Shown: positions 16,679 to 25,600, counted from the first letter of the stretch. The stretch is 36,307 bases of DNA from Bacteroidales bacterium (GCA_017962925.1 JAGCUK010000022.1:1-36307); one strand, 5' to 3'. The notes: a model not told the origin generated them from the sequence alone. Made by a program: numbers and translations.

Positions 16679-17994
16679 TTCCAAAGATCACTCCAGTTGG
16701 ATTTCTTGCCGAACATGAGGATGCCGGCTTTGTAAATCTTGGCGGACGCCCAGGCCATCAGTATGAAGGTCACGAGCAGCAGCACTATGGATACGATGAG
16801 TTCCCACATCGGCACGCCATAAGGAATGCGGGCTATCATCACGATCGGCGAAGTGAAAGGAATCATCGAACCCCAGAACACTACGGAACTCTCCGGGTTC
16901 TTGAATGCAAAGAACACGATAAAGAAACCGAGCATCAGCGGAATGGTGACAGGCAGCTGAAGCTGCTGAGTGTCAGCCTCGTTCTCCACTGCGGAACCGA
17001 TGGCTGCATACATGGATGCATAGAGCAGGTAACCGAGCACGAAGAATACCAGGAAACTGACAATCAGGGTCACCCACGGGATGTGGGAGAGGGTTGTCAT
17101 AATCACGGACAGCTCGCTGTTCTGCGCCACCGCCATCATGTCCGCCCCGCCCATGCCGGATGCCATATCCATCATGTCGGGAGATGAAATCATGTTGCCG
17201 AAGCCGAAGATGGCGCTTGCGCCGAGCACCAGCACCAGGGTCAGGATTATCCAGAGCAGGAACTGCGTGAGGGCAACCAGGGCTATGCCAATGATCTTGC
17301 CGAACATAAGTTCGGTGGCCTTGACGCTGGAAACCAGCACCTCTACCACGCGGGAGCTCTTTTCTTCGATCACGGACGACATCACCGAAGCTCCGAACAT
17401 CGCGATGAACATGTAGATCATCATGCCCAGGATCATGGAAATGATCATGTAGATGCCGGATTCGGACACAGTGGCATTGCCGCTCTCGTCCATTGTGAAC
17501 TCGCTGACCTTCACGTTGGCCTTCACATCCTGCATTATCTGGTCGAGCCCGCTGATGTTATAAGTGCTTATCCTGTATTGCTCCACGGCCTTGTTGGCCT
17601 TGCTGCGCAGGTTTTCGCTGAAATCCACGCCCGCAGGTTTCTTGCTGTAGGTCTGCACGCTCACGCTCTTGGCAGAATCCAGCTGGGAGACCACCACCAG
17701 CACATCGAATCCTCTGTCCTTCAGCTGATCCTTCAGCACGGCCGGGTCCTCTCCGCTGCAGTCTGTGAATTCGGCGGATTCGTTGTTTTCAAAATAAGGC
17801 ATCACAATGCCCGAGTAATCCACCACGGCCACTTTCTGGCTCTTCTCCTTAATGTTCATCATGAGAACCGAGGGGAGAATGCACAGCGCCGCAAAGAGGA
17901 TGGGCACCACGAAGGTGGTGATGAGGAAACTCTTTTTCTTTACCTTGTTAAGGTATTCCCGGGTAATGACTATACCTGTTTTCTGCAGATTCAT
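16660..17994 (-). CDS. ABC-2 type transporter permease (NatB-like)
   Basis: A 444-residue inner-membrane protein. It has one hydrophobic segment at about 24-46 (FLITTFVVPILFAALCILPSVL), a large extracytoplasmic loop (about 47-180), then a cluster of five or six membrane segments (about 185-430). This is the layout of ABC-2 family exporters such as NatB or YhaP. The stretch EEKSSRVVEVLVSSV after the second segment is characteristic. It pairs with the ATPase encoded just upstream, overlapping by ATGA. Its 3' end overlaps the nucleotidase domain gene. The substrate is unknown. NatB-type sodium export is one precedent. Confidence 0.88.
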   Translation of the reverse strand: MNLQKTGIVITREYLNKVKKKSFLITTFVVPILFAALCILPSVLMMNIKEKSQKVAVVDYSGIVMPYFENNESAEFTDCSGEDPAVLKDQLKDRGFDVLVVVSQLDSAKSVSVQTYSKKPAGVDFSENLRSKANKAVEQYRISTYNISGLDQIMQDVKANVKVSEFTMDESGNATVSESGIYMIISMILGMMIYMFIAMFGASVMSSVIEEKSSRVVEVLVSSVKATELMFGKIIGIALVALTQFLLWIILTLVLVLGASAIFGFGNMISSPDMMDMASGMGGADMMAVAQNSELSVIMTTLSHIPWVTLIVSFLVFFVLGYLLYASMYAAIGSAVENEADTQQLQLPVTIPLMLGFFIVFFAFKNPESSVVFWGSMIPFTSPIVMIARIPYGVPMWELIVSIVLLLVTFILMAWASAKIYKAGILMFGKKSNWSDLWKWLKQK

Positions 17995-18857
17995 TTTTCT
18001 CCGGCCTCCTCTCCGGTTACCAGTTTGATAAAGATATCGTTCATCCTCGGCATCAGCTCCTTGTAGGAATTGACGGTCACGCCCCTGTCGATAAACGACT
18101 GGAGCACGTCGTTGCCGGCCTTCTCGCGGGAGACCACCTCGGTGTGGCGTCCGTCCGCATCGGTGTACTCGATTTCGATGTTGTTATTGCCGTATTCGCG
18201 GCGGATATGGTCCACTCCGCCGGTGATCACGAGCTTGCTCTTGTTGATGAGGGCGATGTTGTCGCAGAGCTCCTCGACGCTCTCCATGTTATGGGTGGAG
18301 AGGATTATGGTGGCGCCCTCCTCCTTCAGACGGAGGATCTCTTTACGGATAATGTCGGCGTTCACCGGATCGAAGCCGCTGAAAGGCTCGTCCAGTATCA
18401 TCAGCGAGGGCTTATGCACCACAGTGGTGATAAACTGGAGCTTCTGAGCCATACCCTTGGAGAGGTCCTCCACCTTCTTTCCCCACCAGTCCTGGATGCC
18501 GAAGCGGATGAACCACTCCTTCAGGGCCTTCTGGGCGGCGGATGCGCTCATTCCCTTGAGTTGGGCGAGATACATCGCCTGGTCCCCTACCTTCATCTTG
18601 CGATAGAGACCGCGCTCCTCAGGCATATAGCCGATCTTCTCGACATCTTCCTGAGTGATGGGCTTGCCTTTGAAGAGAATTTCACCTCCGTTAGGGATGG
18701 TTATTCTATTGATAATACGTATCAGAGTGGTCTTGCCCGCGCCGTTGGGGCCGAGCAGGCCATAGATTCCCCCTTCGGGGATTTCGAGGCTGACGTGGTC
18801 CAAAGCCACCTTCTGCCCGAAAGATTTGCAGACTTCTCTGCATTCGATAATTGCCAT
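17991..18857 (-). CDS. ABC transporter ATP-binding protein (NatA-like)
   Basis: A 288-residue ATPase that powers the ABC-2 permease. Walker A is GPNGAGKTT (36-44), the signature LSKGM (132-136), Walker B LMILDEP (152-158) and the H-loop His189 in STHNM. After the ATPase core a C-terminal extension of about 80 residues (from about 205) is typical of NatA-like subunits with a DUF4162-type tail. It is the first gene of a four-gene minus-strand operon. A TACATTTG box lies 24 bases upstream of the ATG, back to back with the holA promoter. Confidence 0.93.
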   Translation of the reverse strand: MAIIECREVCKSFGQKVALDHVSLEIPEGGIYGLLGPNGAGKTTLIRIINRITIPNGGEILFKGKPITQEDVEKIGYMPEERGLYRKMKVGDQAMYLAQLKGMSASAAQKALKEWFIRFGIQDWWGKKVEDLSKGMAQKLQFITTVVHKPSLMILDEPFSGFDPVNADIIRKEILRLKEEGATIILSTHNMESVEELCDNIALINKSKLVITGGVDHIRREYGNNNIEIEYTDADGRHTEVVSREKAGNDVLQSFIDRGVTVNSYKELMPRMNDIFIKLVTGEEAGEK

Positions 18858-18881
18858 TGAATTGTGTTTTTACTTAACCCA

Positions 18882-18889
18882 CAAATGTA
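18882..18889 (-). promoter_or_regulatory. -7 box of the ABC transporter / nucleotidase operon
   Basis: TACATTTG on the minus strand fits TAnnTTTG and lies 24 bases before the ATPase ATG. No clear TTTG element upstream. Confidence 0.6.
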
Positions 18890-18903
18890 ATCATTATTTT
18901 TTG

Positions 18904-18911
18904 TATTTTTG
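18904..18911 (+). promoter_or_regulatory. -7 box of holA operon
   Basis: TATTTTTG fits TAnnTTTG and ends seven bases before the ATG at 18919, the same spacing as at 10405-10412. A leaderless or near-leaderless mRNA is predicted. Confidence 0.6.
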
Positions 18912-18918
18912 TGCAGAT

Positions 18919-19959
18919 ATGGCCAAGGGCGGAGTAAATATAGCACAAGTTTGCAATGACATCATTTCGGATGTCCGCAACGGCGTATTTGCCCCTGTAT
19001 ATCTGCTGATGGGGGATGAGCCATACTACCCCGAACTCGTCTGCCAGGCGATAGTGGATAACTGCCTGCAGGACTACGAGAAAGACTTCAACGAGACCAT
19101 CTGCTACGGGTCCGATGTGACCGCTTCCCAGATAATCACCAGTGCCCGCCGCTTCCCCATGATGGCGGAAAGGCAGCTTGTGGTGGTGAAGGAGGCTCAG
19201 CAGATGAAGGGATTGGAGGATCTAGCCATTTATTGCGCCGAACCCCTGGACACCACCGTCCTGGTGCTGCTGATGCACAAGGCATCCGCCGACAAGCGCA
19301 AATCCCTCTACAAGGCCGTGCAGAAGAACGGCATAGTGGTGGACTCCCCCGCCATCCGGGACTATGAAATCGGCACGTGGATATCCTCCTACTACTCCGC
19401 TCGCGGTCTGAGGATAGAACCGCAGGCCGCCGCCCTCCTCGGGGAATCCGCCGGCACCGACCTTTCCGTGATAGTGGCGGAGACGGAGAAACTCCTCCGA
19501 AATCTGCCGGAAGGCTGCAAGGAGGTGAAGGTGGAGGATGTGGAAAAGAACGTGGGCATCTCCCGGCAGTTCAGTGTCTTCGAGCTCACCCGCGAACTCT
19601 CGCTCAAGAACTCCGCAAAGGCCCTGAAGATCGCCACCCACATCGGCACAGCCGCGAAATTCGCCATGCCGATGGCAGTCAGCGCCCTCTACACGCACTT
19701 CTACCGCATCCTCAAATACGAGGCCGCCCTGCAGAAGAACCCGCGCATGGACCAGCAGGAGCGCGCCTCCATCCTCGGAGTCAACCCCTACTTCCTCCGG
19801 GAATACGACGCCGCCGTGCGCAACTACCCCATCCCCTCCACAATGAAGGTCATCTCCATGCTATGCGAGTTCGACTATCTGGGAAAGGGTGGGGATGGCG
19901 CCACGCTCGCCCCGGACCAGCTGCTTATTGAACTTACCGCCAAGATCCTGAATGCCTGA
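18919..19959 (+). CDS. holA: DNA polymerase III subunit delta
   Basis: A 346-residue clamp-loader subunit that opens the beta clamp during replication. The N terminus carries the family pattern FAPVYLLMGDEPYYPELV (about 22-39), followed by a degenerate AAA+ domain (RFPMMAERQLVVVKEAQ, about 75-91). The helical collar domain follows (about 215-346), including FSVFELTRELSLKN. I use ATG 18919 rather than the further-upstream start at 18826: the N terminus then matches family length, and the longer version would run through the promoter. The stop overlaps the next gene by eight bases. Confidence 0.92.
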   Translation: MAKGGVNIAQVCNDIISDVRNGVFAPVYLLMGDEPYYPELVCQAIVDNCLQDYEKDFNETICYGSDVTASQIITSARRFPMMAERQLVVVKEAQQMKGLEDLAIYCAEPLDTTVLVLLMHKASADKRKSLYKAVQKNGIVVDSPAIRDYEIGTWISSYYSARGLRIEPQAAALLGESAGTDLSVIVAETEKLLRNLPEGCKEVKVEDVEKNVGISRQFSVFELTRELSLKNSAKALKIATHIGTAAKFAMPMAVSALYTHFYRILKYEAALQKNPRMDQQERASILGVNPYFLREYDAAVRNYPIPSTMKVISMLCEFDYLGKGGDGATLAPDQLLIELTAKILNA

Positions 19960-20368
19960 GACCGAGAAATACTATGACCCGCTCCGCCGCAAATGGGTGG
20001 CCGCCACGCCCGAAGAAAGGGTGCGGCAGTGGTTCATCGGCCAGCTGTCAGACAAAGCCCTGATTCCCGCCTGGCTGATGATGAGCGAAGTGCCGATGAA
20101 GTATGGGCAGAAGAGCTGGCGCGCAGATATCGTGGTGTACTATGGCAAAGGCGAGCCCCTGGCGATAGTGGAATGCAAGCGGCCGGAGGTGAACCTCAGC
20201 GAGGTGGTGGCCGAGCAGGCGCTCCGGTATTCGGCCGTTCAAAATGTGAAATATATCTTCCTGACCAACGGGAAAGAAACATATGTATATAGGAGGGGCG
20301 AGGCCGGGTTCACACCCATGAAATACTTCCCCAAATACCTGGAAATGAGCAAGTCATGCCTACTGTAA
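19952..20368 (+). CDS. PD-(D/E)XK nuclease-fold protein (type I restriction R-subunit N-terminal domain family)
   Basis: A 138-residue stand-alone HSDR_N-type domain. The nuclease core is visible as WRADIVVYY followed by AIVECKRPEV: Asp near 52, then Glu-Cys-Lys near 69-71, consistent with D-(x)n-E-x-K. ALRYSAVQNVKYIFLTNGKETYVY supplies the following helix and strand. There is no helicase domain and no modification or specificity gene nearby, so it is not a restriction system. It overlaps holA by eight bases and cca by thirteen. This hints at a housekeeping role in DNA or RNA metabolism, but none is known to me. Confidence 0.8.
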   Translation: MPETEKYYDPLRRKWVAATPEERVRQWFIGQLSDKALIPAWLMMSEVPMKYGQKSWRADIVVYYGKGEPLAIVECKRPEVNLSEVVAEQALRYSAVQNVKYIFLTNGKETYVYRRGEAGFTPMKYFPKYLEMSKSCLL

Positions 20369-21786
20369 CAGCGCAATACGTCCAAAAGAAGATATTCCGT
20401 ATCGTGAGCGAGGTCGCCCGCGAGAGAGGAGTGCGCGCATTCGCCATCGGCGGATACGTGCGCGATTGCTTCCTCGGCCGTCCCTGCAACGACATCGACA
20501 TAGTGGTGGAAGGCAGCGGCATCGACTTCGCGCAGGCCGTCGGCGAGAAAACCGGGCAGTACGTATCATACTTCAAGAACTTCGGCACCGCGATGCTGCA
20601 TTTCGAAGGAGATGAGGTAGAATTCGTGGGAGCCCGCAAGGAATCCTACCGCCGCGAATCCCGCAATCCCATAGTGGAAAACGGCACGCTCGAGGATGAT
20701 CAGTTGCGCCGGGACTTCACCATCAACGCCATGGCCTTCTCCCTTCAGGAAGAGGACTTCGGCTCGCTGGTAGATCCCTTCGGAGGCATCAGGGACCTCG
20801 CCGCAGGCATCATCCGCACCCCGCTGGACCCGGACACCACCTACTCCGACGATCCCCTCCGCATGCTGCGGGCAGTGCGCTTCGCCACCAAACTCAGCAC
20901 GCCGGACCTCACCTTCAGCATCGTGCCGGAATCCATCGAATCCATGCGCAGGATGGCTCCGCGGATGGAGATTCTTTCGAAGGAGAGGATAGCGGAGGAA
21001 CTCAACAAGATGCTGCTTTGCCAGCGGCCTTCGATGGCGTTCGAACTGATGGATGAGGCCGGGCTGCTGGAAGGTATCCTCCCCTGGATATCAGCGCTCA
21101 AGGGCGTTGAAACCATAGACGGACGCGGGCATAAGGATATCTTCGCCCACACCCTGGCGGTGCTGGACAATGTGGCTGCCATGTCGGACAATCTCTGGCT
21201 GCGCTGGGCTGCTCTCCTGCACGACGTGGGCAAGGTGGTGGTGAAGAAGTACGACCCTCGCCTGGGCTGGACCTTCCACGGGCACGATGTGGCCGGTTCC
21301 AAGATGGTCCCCCGCATATTCGGGGCACTTAAACTGCCGCTGGATGACAAGTTGAAATATGTAAAGAAGCTGGTCTGGCTGCACATGAGGCCGATTGCGC
21401 TGGTAGATGAAGAAGTGACGGATTCTGCAGTGCGCAGGCTGCTTTTCGACGCCGGGGATGATATCGACGATCTGATGACTCTCTGCAATGCGGACATCAC
21501 CTCCAAGAATCCGGTGAAGGTTGCCCGAGTGCGCGCCAACTTCGAGCTGGTGAAGCAGAAACTGGTGGAAGTGGAAGAGAAGGATGCGCTTCGCAACTTC
21601 AAGAATCCCATTACGGGAGATTATATCATGCAAGTCTACGGGATCGAGCCCTGCAACACCATCGGCCAGCTCAAAGAAATCGTTAAAGAGGCCATTCTCG
21701 AAGGGGAAATAGGCAACAATTTCGAAGAGGCTGATGCCCTGATGCGCAAGAAGGCTCCCGAGTTCGGTCTGGTGGAAGTCAAGTAG
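20356..21786 (+). CDS. cca: CCA tRNA nucleotidyltransferase / poly(A) polymerase family, with HD domain
   Basis: A 476-residue enzyme that adds or repairs the 3' CCA of tRNAs. The nucleotidyltransferase head has IGGYVRDCFLG (about 31-41) and the metal-binding pair NDIDIV (about 45-50), then RRDFTINAMAF and the RMLRAVRFATK helix. An HD phosphohydrolase domain follows: LLHDVGKVV near 292-300, with His-Asp, and WTFHGHDVAGSKM. The start overlaps the upstream gene by thirteen bases and the stop is TAG (21784-21786). The tRNA-Ser and tRNA-Val genes here lack an encoded CCA and so depend on this enzyme. Confidence 0.93.
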   Translation: MPTVTAQYVQKKIFRIVSEVARERGVRAFAIGGYVRDCFLGRPCNDIDIVVEGSGIDFAQAVGEKTGQYVSYFKNFGTAMLHFEGDEVEFVGARKESYRRESRNPIVENGTLEDDQLRRDFTINAMAFSLQEEDFGSLVDPFGGIRDLAAGIIRTPLDPDTTYSDDPLRMLRAVRFATKLSTPDLTFSIVPESIESMRRMAPRMEILSKERIAEELNKMLLCQRPSMAFELMDEAGLLEGILPWISALKGVETIDGRGHKDIFAHTLAVLDNVAAMSDNLWLRWAALLHDVGKVVVKKYDPRLGWTFHGHDVAGSKMVPRIFGALKLPLDDKLKYVKKLVWLHMRPIALVDEEVTDSAVRRLLFDAGDDIDDLMTLCNADITSKNPVKVARVRANFELVKQKLVEVEEKDALRNFKNPITGDYIMQVYGIEPCNTIGQLKEIVKEAILEGEIGNNFEEADALMRKKAPEFGLVEVK

Positions 21787-21794
21787 CTTTTGCC

Positions 21795-22757
21795 GTGCTT
21801 ATCAAAGAATATATCGACTACCTGCGTGGTGTGCGGAGATATTCTCAGCGCACGCTGGAGTTGTATGAGGAGGTGTTGAAGGAGTTCGAGGGGTCGGGAG
21901 AGGCGCTGACCGCAACCGGGATTCGCAACTACGAGGTTCATCTGCTGGATACCAAGAAAGAGAGCGCCCGCACCGTCGGGCTGCACATGAGCGTGCTGAG
22001 CGGCTACTGCAAGTTCCTGATAAAGCGCGGGGATCTGGCCTCCAATCCGGTCCGGCTGGTGAAAAGACCCAAGGAGGAGAAGCGCCTGCCCACTTTTTAT
22101 CGCGAGGATGCGATGAAGGAATATTTTGAGGCCACGGAGCATAATGCGGATAAGGAGGCCTTGGAGTTTCTGTTGTCGCTGCCGGCTTCAGACCCTACCG
22201 CAGTGTTGATGTATGAGAGAAGATTGCGCCGGCTGATCATTTCTTTGCTCTTCGGAACCGGCATCCGCCGCAGCGAACTTATCTCCCTGAACATCGGCTC
22301 GTTGAACCGCGGAAGGCAGACTCTTTCCGTCTTGGGAAAGGGCGACAAGATGCGAGAAATTCCAGTCGTGCGCTCTTTATATGACGAAATTTTATTATAT
22401 TTGAGTGCAGCCGACTATGTTTTTGGGGCAGATGGCGGAGCGGACACCCCGCTTTTGCGCACGCCGAAAGGCGCAAGACTCTATCCCGTCTATGTAGATC
22501 GGGCGGTAAAGGAAGAGCTGGCAGATTCAGATGGCTTCACCGGCAAGAAGTCGCCGCACGTTTTAAGGCACACCATTGCGAGCGAGCTTCTGGACGAAGG
22601 CACCGACCTCAATTCCATCAAGGAGATGCTTGGCCACTCTTCCCTGGCAGCCACCCAGGTGTACACCCACAACACCATAGAACGGCTTAAGAAAGTATAT
22701 CAGAACGCCCACCCAAGGGCAAATAAAAACGGAGGTAAATATGGAGATCAAGATTAA
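21795..22757 (+). CDS. xerC: Tyrosine recombinase XerC-like
   Basis: A 320-residue site-specific recombinase for chromosome-dimer resolution. The N-terminal SAM-like core-binding domain starts at EYIDYLRGVRRYSQRT. The catalytic domain carries the whole set: Arg in GTGIRRSEL (about 155), Lys in LGKGDKMREIPV (about 180), His-x-x-Arg in HVLRHTIASEL (about 255-258), His in LGHSS (about 281) and the Tyr nucleophile in TQVYTH (about 290). The start is GTG, eight bases after the cca TAG. I see no ATG that would keep the domain. No attachment sites or cargo surround it, so a housekeeping XerC/XerD role is likelier than an integrase. Which of the two it is cannot be settled here. Confidence 0.88.
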   Translation: MLIKEYIDYLRGVRRYSQRTLELYEEVLKEFEGSGEALTATGIRNYEVHLLDTKKESARTVGLHMSVLSGYCKFLIKRGDLASNPVRLVKRPKEEKRLPTFYREDAMKEYFEATEHNADKEALEFLLSLPASDPTAVLMYERRLRRLIISLLFGTGIRRSELISLNIGSLNRGRQTLSVLGKGDKMREIPVVRSLYDEILLYLSAADYVFGADGGADTPLLRTPKGARLYPVYVDRAVKEELADSDGFTGKKSPHVLRHTIASELLDEGTDLNSIKEMLGHSSLAATQVYTHNTIERLKKVYQNAHPRANKNGGKYGDQD

Positions 22758-23037
22758 AACTCTCAAGTTCGACGCCGACCAGAAGCTGATCGAGTACGTC
22801 GAGAAAAAAGTTTCCAAGTTGGACAAGTTCTTCCTTGGCGCCGCAGACGTGGCCGAGGTCACGCTGTCCTTGCTCTCTGAGCCCGACAACAAGCAGGCTA
22901 AGATCCAGATGCACGTCAAAGGAGACGACCTCATCATCGAGCGCAATTCCCACAGTTTCGAGCAGGCAATCACCGACTGCGTGGATGCAATGAAGGAGAA
23001 GCTGACGCGCAAGAAAGAGAAGACCTACGATATCTAG
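22741..23037 (+). CDS. hpf: Short ribosome hibernation promoting factor
   Basis: A 98-residue HPF/RaiA family protein that binds the 30S decoding region and dimerises or silences ribosomes in stationary phase. The beta-alpha-beta-beta-beta-alpha fold is visible: MEIKIKTLKFDADQ, VEKKVSKLDKFF, VTLSLLS, AKIQMHVKGDDLIIE, and ITDCVDAMKEKLTRKKEK. It lacks the C-terminal dimerisation domain of long HPF. It is one of the few genes here with a good Shine-Dalgarno sequence (GGAGG, 22731-22735), lying inside xerC, whose end it overlaps by 17 bases. It ends in TAG and is followed by a terminator, so TAG is a true stop here. Confidence 0.93.
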   Translation: MEIKIKTLKFDADQKLIEYVEKKVSKLDKFFLGAADVAEVTLSLLSEPDNKQAKIQMHVKGDDLIIERNSHSFEQAITDCVDAMKEKLTRKKEKTYDI

Positions 23038-23062
23038 TACTTCCAGACCTGTACACAAAGTG

Positions 23063-23089
23063 AAAGCCGCCCTTACGGACGGCTTTTTT
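23063..23089 (+). terminator. Terminator after hpf
   Basis: AAAGCCG...CGGCTTTTTT hairpin 25 bases after the hpf stop, with an inner CC/GG extension and one bulge. On the minus strand it lies just after tRNA-Ser and may stop that transcript too, though the T-tract there is weaker. Confidence 0.8.
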
Positions 23090-23093
23090 CTTG

Positions 23094-23181
23094 CGGAAGG
23101 ACAGGGATTCGAACCCTGGATACCCTTTGGGGGTACACGCGCTTTCCAGACGCGCCTCTTCAGCCACTCGAGCATCCTTCC
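23094..23181 (-). tRNA. tRNA-Ser (anticodon GGA)
   Basis: Minus-strand cloverleaf with acceptor GGAAGGA/TCCTTCC, discriminator G, the long variable arm of class II tRNAs (TACCCCCAAAGGGTA) and T arm CAGGG-TTCGAAT-CCCTG. Anticodon loop CTGGAAA gives GGA (UCC/UCU). CCA is not encoded (the DNA continues CAA). Confidence 0.95.
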
Positions 23182-23191
23182 TTTTGCGCTG

Positions 23192-23199
23192 CAAATATA
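23192..23199 (-). promoter_or_regulatory. -7 box between tRNA-Val and tRNA-Ser
   Basis: TATATTTG on the minus strand fits TAnnTTTG and lies ten bases before tRNA-Ser. It could give tRNA-Ser its own start in addition to read-through from tRNA-Val. No -33 element is evident. Confidence 0.5.
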
Positions 23200-23215
23200 C
23201 AAATATTTTTAATTG

Positions 23216-23290
23216 TGGGCGCAGACGGATTCGAACCGCCGACCCCCTGCTTGTAAGGCAGGTGCTCTGAACCAGCTGAGCTATGCGCCC
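23216..23290 (-). tRNA. tRNA-Val (anticodon TAC)
   Basis: Minus-strand cloverleaf with acceptor GGGCGCA/TGCGCCC, anticodon stem CCTGC/GCAGG with loop CTTACAA (anticodon TAC at 23255-23253), T arm GGCGG-TTCGAAT-CCGTC. Discriminator A. CCA is not encoded. Confidence 0.95.
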
Positions 23291-23303
23291 TTCGAAGCGG
23301 GTG

Positions 23304-23334
23304 CAAAGATAATTCAAAAATCCGAACTGACAAA
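23304..23334 (-). promoter_or_regulatory. Promoter of tRNA-Val (and tRNA-Ser)
   Basis: On the minus strand, TTTG (23334-23331) is followed by a 19-base spacer and TATCTTTG (23311-23304), a near-ideal Bacteroidetes promoter. Its -33 element lies in the loop of the glpF terminator. Confidence 0.85.
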
Positions 23335-23351
23335 ATATCAGTCCGGATTTT
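23317..23351 (-). terminator. Terminator after glpF
   Basis: On the minus strand, AAAATCCGGACTGA and TCAGTTCGGATTTTT form a 14-bp stem with one G-U pair and a 7-base loop, followed by T residues, three bases after the glpF stop. It overlaps the tRNA-Val promoter. Confidence 0.8.
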
Positions 23352-23353
23352 CT

Positions 23354-24091
23354 TTAAAACACAAGCAAATACAAACCTGCGGCCAGCAAGCACCCTGCCA
23401 GGGGGCCCAAAACAGGCACCCAGGAGTATCCCCAGCCACTATCACGCTTACCCTCAATAGGCAAGACTGCGTGTGCGCAGCGAGGGCTCAGGTCGCGGGC
23501 AGGATTCATTGCATATCCGGTGGTTCCGCCGAGCGACATACCTATAGACATGATCACGCAGGTGACAGGCCAACTGCCGATAGCACCGATGGAAGAACTG
23601 GCTTCTCCAACCGAGAATACGTTGCTGCCCCATCCGATAGCCAGAATGCAGAACACCAGCAACCAGGTAGCCACGCACTCGCACCAGAAATTGCGCCATT
23701 TATTCTCGATGGCAGGCATGGTGCAGAAAGTGCCGAGAATCGTATCCGGCTGATCTGCGGTGGCCTTATAATGATCTTTGTAGAAAGACCAAACCAGGCA
23801 TGCGCCAAGAAAGCCTCCCACCATCTGGGCAACCACATAACCGGGAACCAGCGACCAGGAGAACAATCCTGCGGCAGCCAGGCCTACAGAAACAACGGGA
23901 TTCAGGTGAGCCCCGGAAACCGGCCCTGAAATCAACACGCCGAGCATCACGGCAAGGCCCCACCCAAGGGCTATCACCACCCATCCGCCGCCTTTGGCCT
24001 TGGACTTATTGAGAGAAGTGGCTGCACAAACTCCGTCACCGAGCAACACCAGCACCATTGTGCCGATCAATTCGAAAACGTACTGAATCAT
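23354..24091 (-). CDS. glpF: Glycerol facilitator (aquaglyceroporin)
   Basis: A 245-residue MIP-family channel for glycerol entry across the inner membrane, with six membrane segments and two half-helices. The second signature is intact and of aquaglyceroporin type: GYAMNPARDLSPR. The first reads SGAHLNPVVS, so the usual NPA is NPV, a known kind of variant at the less critical position. I place the start at MIQYVFELIGTM (ATG 24091-24089). The longer frame upstream would run into glpK. It sits four bases after glpK, and the pair forms the glycerol uptake operon. Confidence 0.93.
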   Translation of the reverse strand: MIQYVFELIGTMVLVLLGDGVCAATSLNKSKAKGGGWVVIALGWGLAVMLGVLISGPVSGAHLNPVVSVGLAAAGLFSWSLVPGYVVAQMVGGFLGACLVWSFYKDHYKATADQPDTILGTFCTMPAIENKWRNFWCECVATWLLVFCILAIGWGSNVFSVGEASSSIGAIGSWPVTCVIMSIGMSLGGTTGYAMNPARDLSPRCAHAVLPIEGKRDSGWGYSWVPVLGPLAGCLLAAGLYLLVF

Positions 24092-24095
24092 ATCT

Positions 24096-25574
24096 CTACT
24101 TATTAATTGTCCTTGAAATAGCATCCGCCCATCCGGCCTTAAGCGGGGCAACATCCTGCCCGGAAGGAGTGAACGTGCGCTCCGCCTGCCACTGGCCGCG
24201 GATCTCATCGGTCGAAGACCAGAACCCTACCGCCAGTCCCGCCAGGTAGGCCGCTCCCATTCCGGTAGTTTCCGTCACCTTCGGACGCACCACGGACGCG
24301 CCGAGCACATCCGACTGGAACTGCATCAGCAGATTATTGCGGGAGGCGCCGCCATCCACCTTCAACTCCGCCAGCTTCACCCCGGCATCCTTCTCCATCG
24401 CCGCCACAATATCCATCGTCTGGAAAGCGATACCTTCGAGTGCGGCCCGGGCGATGTGTGCCGCCGTGGCTCCGCGGGTGATGCCGCAGATGGTGCCGCG
24501 GGCGTTCTGATCCCAGTAGGGCGCGCCCATTCCGGTCAGCGCCGGCACGAAATACACGCCCCCATTATCCGGCACAGACGATGCCAGGGCCTCGATTTCC
24601 GAAGAACTGCGGATGATGCCAAGGCCATCCCTGAGCCACTGCACGACCGATCCTCCGACAAATATCGACCCCTCGAGCGCGTAGTTCACGGTATCCCCAA
24701 TCTTCCAGGCGATGGTGGTGAGGAGCTTGTTCTTGGAGAGGATGGGTTTGGTGCCGGTGTTCATCAGCAGGAAGCAGCCGGTGCCGTAGGTGTTCTTGAC
24801 CGAACCCGGGGCGGTGCACATCTGCCCGAAAAGAGCAGACTGCTGGTCTCCGGCGATGCCCGCAATCGGCACTTCATGCGCGAAGATGGTGGTTTTGGTG
24901 TACCCATATACTTCGGAGGATGACTTCACGGCCGGCAGCATCGAGGCGGGGATGCCGAGGATCTCCAGCATCTCCTTATCCCACTCCAACGTGTTGATAT
25001 TGAACAACATTGTGCGGGAGGCATTGGTCACGTCGGTGATGTGCACCTCGCCCTTGGTGAGCTGCCAGACGAGCCAGCTGTCCACCGTTCCGAAACGCAG
25101 TTTGCCGGCCTCTGCACGCTCGCGGGCGCCGGGCACATTGTCCAGTATCCACTTGATCTTGGTGCCGGAAAAATAGGCGTCGATGATGAGGCCGGTCTTC
25201 TCCCGGATCTTGTCCGTCAGTCCCCTGGCCTTGAGCTCGTCGCAGAATGCGGAAGTGCGGCGGTCCTGCCAGACTATCGCGTTGCAGACGGGCTTTCCGG
25301 TTTCAGCATCCCAGACTATTGTCGTTTCGCGTTGGTTGGTGATGCCGATTGCGGCGATGTCCTTGCCGTTGATTCCTATCTTGGATATTGCTTCTGCTAT
25401 CACGGCAGCCTCGGAGGCCCATATTTCCATGGGATCGTGCTCCACCCAGCCAGGCTGGGGGAAGTGCTGGGTGAACTCCATCTGGGCTGTGGAGCAGACA
25501 TTTCCATCGTGGTCAAAAACCAAAGCACGGGAAGAACTTGTGCCCTGGTCGAGAGCGAGAATGTATTTGGTCAT
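24096..25574 (-). CDS. glpK: Glycerol kinase
   Basis: A 492-residue FGGY-family kinase that phosphorylates glycerol to sn-glycerol-3-phosphate, trapping it in the cytoplasm. The N-terminal phosphate-binding motif [17 protein letters not shown] is intact. Family blocks [55 protein letters not shown] and [17 protein letters not shown] follow in order. Length matches the family. It is the first gene of the glpK-glpF operon, with a possible TATCTTTA box at 25608-25601. It diverges from the GT2 gene at 25618 over a 43-base gap. Confidence 0.97.
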   Translation of the reverse strand: MTKYILALDQGTSSSRALVFDHDGNVCSTAQMEFTQHFPQPGWVEHDPMEIWASEAAVIAEAISKIGINGKDIAAIGITNQRETTIVWDAETGKPVCNAIVWQDRRTSAFCDELKARGLTDKIREKTGLIIDAYFSGTKIKWILDNVPGARERAEAGKLRFGTVDSWLVWQLTKGEVHITDVTNASRTMLFNINTLEWDKEMLEILGIPASMLPAVKSSSEVYGYTKTTIFAHEVPIAGIAGDQQSALFGQMCTAPGSVKNTYGTGCFLLMNTGTKPILSKNKLLTTIAWKIGDTVNYALEGSIFVGGSVVQWLRDGLGIIRSSSEIEALASSVPDNGGVYFVPALTGMGAPYWDQNARGTICGITRGATAAHIARAALEGIAFQTMDIVAAMEKDAGVKLAELKVDGGASRNNLLMQFQSDVLGASVVRPKVTETTGMGAAYLAGLAVGFWSSTDEIRGQWQAERTFTPSGQDVAPLKAGWADAISRTINK

Positions 25575-25598
25575 TTCAGTGTTAAATTATTAACTTTG
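25566..25598 (+). promoter_or_regulatory. Promoter of the GT2 gene
   Basis: TTTG (25566-25569), a 21-base spacer, then TAACTTTG (25591-25598), 19 bases before the ATG. The -33 element lies in the first codons of glpK on the other strand. Confidence 0.6.
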
Positions 25599-25600
25599 CA

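Noticed and set aside
19952..20368. Restriction-modification or defence system
   Set aside because: Only a lone nuclease-fold domain; no helicase, methylase or specificity gene nearby.
21795..22757. XerC-like gene as integrase of a mobile element
   Set aside because: It is embedded between cca and hpf with overlaps, with no att repeats, cargo or composition shift.
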